From Actinomycetota bacterium (GTDB lineage: Bacteria > Actinomycetota > Acidimicrobiia > Acidimicrobiales > JAHWKP01), in assembly GCA_019347775.1 (NCBI GenBank), contig JAHWKP010000023.1, forward strand, positions 1-15,099: 15,099 bases of DNA. Reading direction: 5' to 3'. Shown here piece after piece: positions 8,151 through 15,099 of this stretch (position 1 is the stretch's first letter; each line of letters opens with the position of its first letter). A program made the position numbers and the translations under genes. Under the pieces are notes generated by a model that saw only the letters and a program-made list of their open reading frames with translations, was not told the origin of the DNA and did not search any database.

Positions 8151-8708
8151 GTGCGAGCCGTGGAGAAGCTGGCCGATCTGCCGCCGCGGCCGAACGGGCT
8201 TGCCGGCCTGGTCGCTCTGTTCGAGTACACCGGCCTCGGTCGCGAAGTGATCCTGGCCCTGAAGCACACGAGAGGGGTCGACGCCGTGCCGGACTTGGCC
8301 GACGCCCTGGCCGACGGGGTGCGCCGCGCTAACTGGGATCCATCGCCGTCGGTGGTCACTTGGGTGCCGACGACGGCCGACCGGCGAAGTGCCAGAGGCT
8401 ACGACCAGAGCCGGCTACTGGCGAAGGCCGTCGCCCGTCGCTTGCGGCTGCCCTGCCGGCGCCTGCTCGTGCGTCACGGCCGAGCTCAACAGGGGCTCGG
8501 TGCAACCGCCCGCCGCCGCGGGCCGGAGCTGGCGGTTCGACGCGCGCTGGCGGGTCCGGTGCTAATCGTCGATGACGTGCTCACCACCGGCGCCACGCTC
8601 TCGGCTGCGGCATCGACGTTGAGAGCAGCCGGAGCACCCGAGGTGTTCGCCGCCGTTGTGGCCTTCGCTCCTCCCGGCCACGACCGGACTCGTCGCCAGG
8701 AGCATTGA
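8151..8708 (+). CDS. ComF-like phosphoribosyltransferase-fold protein
   Basis: The 185-aa product has a type I phosphoribosyltransferase fold. The PRPP-binding loop VLIVDDVLTTGAT is at 137-149 with the Asp141-Asp142 pair. The upstream segments YTGLGREVILALKHTRG, VTWVPTTADRRSARGYDQS and an RAQQGLGATARR block are those of the ComF/GntX family. ComF acts in DNA uptake in naturally competent bacteria, but in actinobacteria its role is mostly unknown, and the gene often sits near hpf and secA as here. Family members usually start with a four-cysteine zinc ribbon; this protein has no Cys pair at its N-terminus. GTG at 8151 is the likeliest start (GTG 8160 is an alternative); an in-frame GTG at 8079 would overlap permease 2 by 50 nt and still add no zinc ribbon. 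Confidence 0.75.
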   Translation: MRAVEKLADLPPRPNGLAGLVALFEYTGLGREVILALKHTRGVDAVPDLADALADGVRRANWDPSPSVVTWVPTTADRRSARGYDQSRLLAKAVARRLRLPCRRLLVRHGRAQQGLGATARRRGPELAVRRALAGPVLIVDDVLTTGATLSAAASTLRAAGAPEVFAAVVAFAPPGHDRTRRQEH

Positions 8709-8748
8709 GCGGGCCGCTTACTCGGGAGGCCCCATCCGGCGGGACACG

Positions 8749-8754
8749 TACCAT
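8749..8754 (+). promoter_or_regulatory. Possible -10 box before the structured RNA
   Basis: TACCAT fits the TAnnnT -10 pattern and would place the transcription start near 8761, only 3 nt before the closing helix of the RNA at 8764. It lies within CGTACCATTCGTAGA (8747-8761), which resembles the sequence at 10371-10385 before secA in 11 of 15 positions. No convincing -35 box is seen, so the call rests on spacing and on that resemblance. Confidence 0.3.
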
Positions 8755-8763
8755 TCGTAGATG

Positions 8764-8985
8764 GACCATGTGCAGGTCTGTGGTTGCGGGACGGGGAACC
8801 ACCCGTCCTCAGTCGATGCCAGCCGCGGGCGAAGCGACCCACGTAAGGCGGCTTCCGGCTTCGGTCGGGGCGCCGCTGAGCATGGCGCGGTTTAGATGTA
8901 AGTCCTTGGCCACCCGCCCGAAATCCGAGCGGGGTCCCGGCCAAGGCGGATGTGGGGCCAAAGACCAGGTCAGCTGCACATGGTC
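8764..8985 (+). ncRNA. Structured RNA upstream of hpf; candidate raiA-motif RNA
   Basis: The gap between comF and hpf (8709-9006) has no credible gene but strong self-complementarity. The ends close perfectly: 8764-8775 GACCATGTGCAG pairs with 8974-8985 CTGCACATGGTC (12 bp). The helix can continue with 8776-8783 against 8958-8965, interrupted by one G-A mismatch and an asymmetric bulge on the 3' side. Inside are 8789-8795/8802-8808 (7 bp, loop GAACCA), 8821-8826/8848-8853 (6 bp), 8870-8874/8884-8888 (5 bp), and 8904-8911/8939-8946 (8 bp, CCTTGGCC/GGCCAAGG), the last enclosing 8913-8917/8929-8933. The length of about 222 nt, the place directly before raiA/hpf and the actinobacterial setting all match the raiA motif, a non-coding RNA of unknown function known from Firmicutes and Actinobacteria. 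I do not recall its consensus bases well enough to confirm membership; a cis-regulatory leader of hpf is the alternative. No terminator-like T-run follows. Confidence 0.62.
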
Positions 8986-8995
8986 ACTATCTAAT

Positions 8996-9000
8996 GGAGG
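8996..9000 (+). promoter_or_regulatory. Strong ribosome-binding site of hpf
   Basis: GGAGG lies 6 nt before the ATG at 9007 and 10 nt after the last base of the RNA closing helix. It is among the best Shine-Dalgarno sites in the window, where most genes rely on overlaps, and it fixes the hpf start. Its closeness to the helix leaves room for the RNA fold to affect access to it. Confidence 0.8.
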
Positions 9001-9006
9001 TAGGCG

Positions 9007-9630
9007 ATGCAGATAGCGGTTCGCGGAAGGCATGTGGAAGTTCCCGAATACGTCCGGGAGCACACGCTGGAGAAGCTGGCTCGGCTGGAGAGATTTCTCG
9101 AGGGCATGGACACAGCCGAAGTGAGATTCACCGAGGAACAAAACCCGCGAATTGCTGACAAGGAGGTCTGCGAAGTCACTCTCCACGGCCACGGCCACGT
9201 CGTACGGGCCCGCGCCAGCGCCACCGACATCTGCGCCGCAGTCGACCGGGCCACGGCCAAACTCGAGCACAGCCTCACGAAGCTGAAGGGAAAGCTCGTG
9301 GGCCGCTCTCACCCGCGGCGCCGGGGCGGCCCACCCAAGGCTGCCGCGCCCGGCGAGATTCCCGAGGATCTGGTCGCAGGGCTCGCCCAGAGCGAAAACG
9401 GCGACGTACCCGGTGGCGATTCGGGCGAAGACGAGTACCGAAACGACATCGAGGGCAGGATCATCAGGACCAAGCGCTTCGAGATGAAGCCCATGACGCC
9501 CGACGAGGCGGCCATGCAGATGGACCTTCTAGGACATAGCTTCTTCTTGTTCACCAGCTCCGAAAACGGCCGCGCCGCGGTCGTATACCACCGCGACGAC
9601 GGCGAGATTGGCATGATCGAGGCCATATGA
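9007..9630 (+). CDS. hpf: Ribosome hibernation-promoting factor, long form (HPF/RaiA)
   Basis: Cytosolic protein that binds the 30S decoding region of idle ribosomes and, in its long form, joins two 70S particles into inactive 100S dimers during stationary phase or stress. In the 207-aa product the N-terminal S30AE domain spans about residues 1-100 (starting MQIAVRGRHVEVPEYVREHT, then EKLARLERF). A charged, low-complexity linker follows at about 100-145. The C-terminal dimerisation domain covers about 150-207 (RIIRTKRFEMKPMTPDEAA, then GHSFFLFTSSENG and VVYHRDDGEIGMIE). The start ATG has GGAGG 6 nt upstream. The gene follows the structured RNA region, and its TGA overlaps the next ATG by 4 nt (ATGA), so the response regulator is probably co-translated with it. 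Confidence 0.95.
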   Translation: MQIAVRGRHVEVPEYVREHTLEKLARLERFLEGMDTAEVRFTEEQNPRIADKEVCEVTLHGHGHVVRARASATDICAAVDRATAKLEHSLTKLKGKLVGRSHPRRRGGPPKAAAPGEIPEDLVAGLAQSENGDVPGGDSGEDEYRNDIEGRIIRTKRFEMKPMTPDEAAMQMDLLGHSFFLFTSSENGRAAVVYHRDDGEIGMIEAI

Positions 9631-10340
9631 GCGAGACCTCAGCTACCGATGACTCATCCGGAGGCACCCGCGTCCTCATCGCCGACGATCAGGCGATCTT
9701 CCGGCGCGGGCTGTGCTCGATGCTCGGAACCGAAGAAGGCATCGATGTCATCGGCGAGGCCGAGAACGGTGAGGAGGCCGTAGCCAAGGCCGCCGACCTG
9801 GCTCCCGACGTCGTGGTCATGGACGTGCGCATGCCCCGCATGAACGGCATCGAGGCGGCCCGCAAGATCCGGGACGAAACCCCGACCACGAAGATCGTCA
9901 TGCTCACCATCAGTGACGAGGAGGACGACCTCTACGCCGCCATCAAGGCCGGAGCCAACGGTTACCTGCTGAAAGACGTAGCCGTCGACGAAATCGCCGA
10001 GGCCGTGCGCGACGTAATGGCCGGTCAGAGCCGGATTTCACCGGCCATGGCGTCCAAGCTGCTCAACGAGTTCTCCTCCCTGGCCCAGAAAGCCGACTCC
10101 AAGCAGGAGGCCGCCGGTCCCCAGCTCACGGCCCGCGAGCTCGAGGTCCTGCGCCACGTCGCCCGAGGCATGAGCAACAAGGAAATCGGCGTCGACCTCT
10201 ACATCTCGGAGAACACGGTCAAGAACCACGTGCGCAACATCTTGGAGAAGCTGCACCTCCACAGCCGCATGGAGGCCGTGCTCTACGCCATGCGCCGCCA
10301 GCTCCTGGACCTGAACGAGGGCGAAGAACCCGCCAGCTGA
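9627..10340 (+). CDS. NarL/FixJ-family response regulator (orphan in this window)
   Basis: DNA-binding transcription factor with a receiver domain (about residues 14-130) and a LuxR-type helix-turn-helix (about 167-225: LTARELEVLRHVARGMSNKE and ISENTVKNHVRNILEKLHLH). Receiver landmarks are an acidic pair in IADDQ, the phospho-acceptor Asp66 in VVVMDVRMPRMNG, Thr94 in VMLTIS and Lys116 in LLKDV, so it looks able to be phosphorylated. A 14-residue Ser/Thr-rich lead precedes the fold. No sensor kinase lies within the window. The start ATG overlaps the hpf stop, tying its expression to hpf, and secA follows after 59 nt. Its targets are unknown; the position suggests a link to hibernation or stationary phase, but that is inference only. 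Confidence 0.92.
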   Translation: MSETSATDDSSGGTRVLIADDQAIFRRGLCSMLGTEEGIDVIGEAENGEEAVAKAADLAPDVVVMDVRMPRMNGIEAARKIRDETPTTKIVMLTISDEEDDLYAAIKAGANGYLLKDVAVDEIAEAVRDVMAGQSRISPAMASKLLNEFSSLAQKADSKQEAAGPQLTARELEVLRHVARGMSNKEIGVDLYISENTVKNHVRNILEKLHLHSRMEAVLYAMRRQLLDLNEGEEPAS

Positions 10341-10372
10341 GCCGGCGTGCCGGGCCGGGCGGCATCTGGCCG

Positions 10373-10378
10373 TATGGT
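10373..10378 (+). promoter_or_regulatory. Possible -10 box before secA
   Basis: TATGGT fits TAnnnT and sits in CGTATGGTCCGTAGA (10371-10385), which resembles the element before the structured RNA at 8747-8761. Transcription would start near 10385, leaving a leader of about 15 nt containing AGAGG (10389-10393), 6 nt before the secA ATG. TAGAAT at 10382-10387 is a rival -10 box. No clear -35 box is seen. Confidence 0.28.
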
Positions 10379-10399
10379 CCGTAGAATCAGAGGTCCCGT

Positions 10400-13207
<2,808 letters not shown>

Positions 13208-13213
13208 CTCGGC

Positions 13214-14332
13214 GTGCCCTTGCCCGACGCCCCTGATTTCAGCGCGCTCGCCAAGCGGCTCGACGACGCCGAGGGCTATCTCGATCTCACCGATCTGAGG
13301 GAGCGCCGCGCCGACCTCGAGCCCCGGATCGCCGCACCTGATCTGTGGGACAACCCTGACGACGCGCGCCGGGTGACGACCGAGTACGGGCGCATCAACG
13401 ACGACATCGAACTGCTGGAGAAACTGCGCTCCCGGCTCGACGACGCCCGGACGCTGTGGGAGATGGCATCGGAGGAGGGCGACGCAGCGTCCGGCAACGA
13501 GGCGATCAAGGAGGCCGAGTCGCTCGCCCATGAGCTCGACGAGCTCGAGCTGCGGTCGCTGCTGGGTGGCGAGCACGACGAGCTGGACGCGGTGTGCGAG
13601 ATCCATTCCGGCGAAGGAGGCACCGATGCCCAGGACTGGGCCGAAATGCTGCTGCGCATGTACCTGCGCTGGGCCGAGCGCCGGGGCTTCGAGGTCGAGC
13701 TCGACGAGGTGTCGCCCGGCCAGGAGGCCGGCATCCAGTCGGCCACGTTCATCGTGCGGGGTCGCCACGCCTACGGGTTGCTCCTCGGCGAGAAGGGTGT
13801 CCACCGGCTGTACCGGATCTCGCCCTTCGACTCCCAGGCGCGGCGCCAGACGTCTTATGCCGCCCTCGACGTGGTGCCGTTCATGGAGGACGTATCCGAC
13901 GAGGTAAAGATCGACGACAAGGACCTGCGGGTCGACACCTACCGGTCGTCGGGCGCCGGCGGCCAGCACGTGAACGTCACCGACTCGGCCGTTCGCCTCA
14001 CCCACCTGCCCACCGGCATCGTGGTCGCCTGCCAGAACGAGCGCAGCCAGCTGCAGAACAAGGCCAAGGCCATGCAGATCCTGGCCGCCAAGCTGGCCGA
14101 GCGGGCTCGCCAGGAACGCCTGGAAGAGATGGCCAAGTTGAGCGGCCCCCAGGGTGCGGTATCGAGGGGCGGGGCCTTCATCCGGGGCTACGTGATGGCG
14201 CCCCAGCAGATGGTGAAGGACGAAAGGACGGGTCACGAGACCGGAAACGTCCAGGCCACCCTCGACGGCGAGCTGGACGAGTTCATGGAGGCCTACCTGC
14301 GGTGGCGCCGTTCTCAGGACCCAGGCCGATAG
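13214..14332 (+). CDS. prfB: Peptide chain release factor 2 (RF2)
   Basis: Reads UGA and UAA stop codons in the ribosomal A site and triggers release of the finished peptide. In the 372-aa protein the stop-codon recognition tripeptide Ser203-Pro204-Phe205 lies in YRISPFDSQARRQ, which marks RF2 rather than RF1 (which has PxT). The peptidyl-tRNA hydrolysis motif Gly249-Gly250-Gln251 lies in SSGAGGQHVNVTDSAVR. An acidic, helical N-terminal domain (about 1-115) precedes them. The start is GTG at 13214, 6 nt after secA. The gene is open from start to stop, without the in-frame UGA and programmed +1 frameshift that autoregulate prfB in Escherichia coli and many other bacteria. ftsE follows after 60 nt, the usual actinobacterial order. 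Confidence 0.97.
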   Translation: MPLPDAPDFSALAKRLDDAEGYLDLTDLRERRADLEPRIAAPDLWDNPDDARRVTTEYGRINDDIELLEKLRSRLDDARTLWEMASEEGDAASGNEAIKEAESLAHELDELELRSLLGGEHDELDAVCEIHSGEGGTDAQDWAEMLLRMYLRWAERRGFEVELDEVSPGQEAGIQSATFIVRGRHAYGLLLGEKGVHRLYRISPFDSQARRQTSYAALDVVPFMEDVSDEVKIDDKDLRVDTYRSSGAGGQHVNVTDSAVRLTHLPTGIVVACQNERSQLQNKAKAMQILAAKLAERARQERLEEMAKLSGPQGAVSRGGAFIRGYVMAPQQMVKDERTGHETGNVQATLDGELDEFMEAYLRWRRSQDPGR

Positions 14333-14392
14333 CGTGGATCGCCGCACTACGGGGCCGGGACGAACGCGGACATTGGGGATCGGGAGCTACGA

Positions 14393-15079
14393 ATGATCAA
14401 GCTGGAGCGGGTCACCAAGTCCTACAAGGGGTCCACGGTCGCCCTTCGGGACTGCTCGGTCGACATCGCCAAGGGTGAATTCGTCTTCCTGGTCGGACCG
14501 TCGGGGTCGGGCAAGTCGACCTTCCTGCGCTTGGTCACCAGGGAGGAGCCGCCCGACTCGGGTCAGATCTGGGTCGCGGGCCGCAACATCGGACAGCTCA
14601 GCAGCTGGAAGGTGCCGCTGCTGCGGCGCAACATCGGATCGGTCTTCCAGGATTTCCGGCTGCTTCCGAACAAGACGGTGTCGGAGAACGTGGCCTTCGC
14701 CTTGGAGGTGATCGGCAGGCCCAAGCACGTGATCGGCTCGACCGTGCCTCAGATCCTGGACCTGGTCGGGCTGTCCAACAAGGCGCAGAACTTCCCGCAC
14801 GAACTCTCCGGGGGCGAGCAGCAGCGAGTGGCCGTTGCCAGGGCGTTCGTGAACCGGCCGCTGATCCTGCTGGCCGACGAGCCCACCGGAAACCTCGATC
14901 CCACGACGACCGAGGGCATCATGCGGCTCCTCGACCGGATCAACCGGACGGGCACCACCGTGGTTATGGCGACTCACGACGTCGGCATCGTTGACACCAT
15001 GCGCCGCCGGGTGATCGAGCTCGACCACGGCGTCGTCATCCGCGACCAGGCCCGCGGTGTCTACGGAACCGCGAGTTAG
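14393..15079 (+). CDS. ftsE: Cell-division ATP-binding protein FtsE
   Basis: Cytoplasmic ATPase of the FtsEX complex, an ABC-type machine that does not transport but signals to peptidoglycan hydrolases at the division site (in mycobacteria, RipC). In the 228-aa protein Walker A GPSGSGKS is at 35-42, the Q-loop is in GSVFQDFRLLPNKTV, the signature LSGGEQQR is at 138-145, Walker B LLADEPTGNLD contains Asp162-Glu163, and a switch His is in MATHDVGIVD. The stretch VFQDFRLL is characteristic of FtsE among the MacB/LolD-like ATPases. ATG at 14393 is preceded by a GGGAG-type site (about 14381-14385). The 60-nt gap after prfB shows no obvious promoter or terminator. A probable ftsX begins 5 nt after the stop. 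Confidence 0.95.
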   Translation: MIKLERVTKSYKGSTVALRDCSVDIAKGEFVFLVGPSGSGKSTFLRLVTREEPPDSGQIWVAGRNIGQLSSWKVPLLRRNIGSVFQDFRLLPNKTVSENVAFALEVIGRPKHVIGSTVPQILDLVGLSNKAQNFPHELSGGEQQRVAVARAFVNRPLILLADEPTGNLDPTTTEGIMRLLDRINRTGTTVVMATHDVGIVDTMRRRVIELDHGVVIRDQARGVYGTAS

Positions 15080-15084
15080 CGCTC

Positions 15085-15099
15085 ATGGCCCTTTCCCTC
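15085..15099 (+). CDS. ftsX: Start of probable cell-division permease FtsX (partial)
   Basis: Only five codons (Met-Ala-Leu-Ser-Leu) fall within the window, starting at ATG 15085, 5 nt after the ftsE stop. The identification rests on the near-universal ftsE-ftsX gene pair, not on the sequence itself. FtsX is the membrane subunit that partners FtsE. Confidence 0.5.

Noticed and set aside
8711..8732. Hairpin GGGCC/GGCCC right after comF as a terminator
   Set aside because: Only 5 bp with a 12-nt loop and no T-run; such short GC matches are common at this base composition.
8786..8850. Possible c-di-AMP (ydaO-type) riboswitch, from the string GGGGAACCA at 8793-8801
   Set aside because: The string is only the loop side of a 7-bp local hairpin; the other conserved blocks of that riboswitch (a GGGUGAA-like segment and the GUCAGCUAACCUC-like block) are not found in order downstream.

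Overview
This is a high-GC, densely packed chromosomal window. The codon use, the GTG/TTG starts, the 1-4 nt overlaps and the gene order comF - hpf - secA - prfB - ftsE - (ftsX) point to Actinomycetota. I infer a lineage such as Acidimicrobiia, but the sequence alone does not prove the class. Every complete gene lies on the + strand.

Layout. (1) 1-176: 3' end of an S-adenosylhomocysteine hydrolase gene. (2) 177-347: a gap carrying two tandem copies of an unusual palindromic element (GGGCGTACTT ... AAGTACGCCC). (3) 348-5545: a complete histidine-utilisation operon, hutH-hutU-hutI-hutG. It turns histidine into urocanate, imidazolonepropionate, formiminoglutamate and finally glutamate plus formamide. 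(4) 5557-8128: a three-gene ABC exporter of the NodI/NodJ (ABC-2) type, one ATPase and two permeases, coupled by overlaps and starting 11 nt after hutG. (5) 8151-8708: a ComF-like phosphoribosyltransferase without the usual zinc ribbon. (6) 8709-9006: the longest non-coding gap. It is not empty: a 12-bp perfect closing helix (8764-8775 with 8974-8985) encloses several further hairpins, giving a structured RNA of about 222 nt directly before hpf. Position, size and lineage fit the raiA-motif RNA, a widespread non-coding RNA of unknown function. (7) 9007-10340: long-form hibernation-promoting factor, overlapped by an orphan NarL-type response regulator. (8) 10400-15099: secA, prfB, ftsE and the first codons of a probable ftsX, i.e. 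export ATPase, peptide release factor 2 and the cell-division ABC pair.

How it works together. The first half is catabolism (histidine to glutamate) with a possibly co-transcribed exporter of unknown substrate. The second half is a housekeeping block linking ribosome hibernation, protein export, translation termination and division. The most interesting items are the structured RNA before hpf, the paired palindromes before hutH, a changed metal-ligand motif in HutG (GGHN in place of GGDH), and the response regulator inserted between hpf and secA. No mobile element, CRISPR array, tRNA or rRNA was seen.
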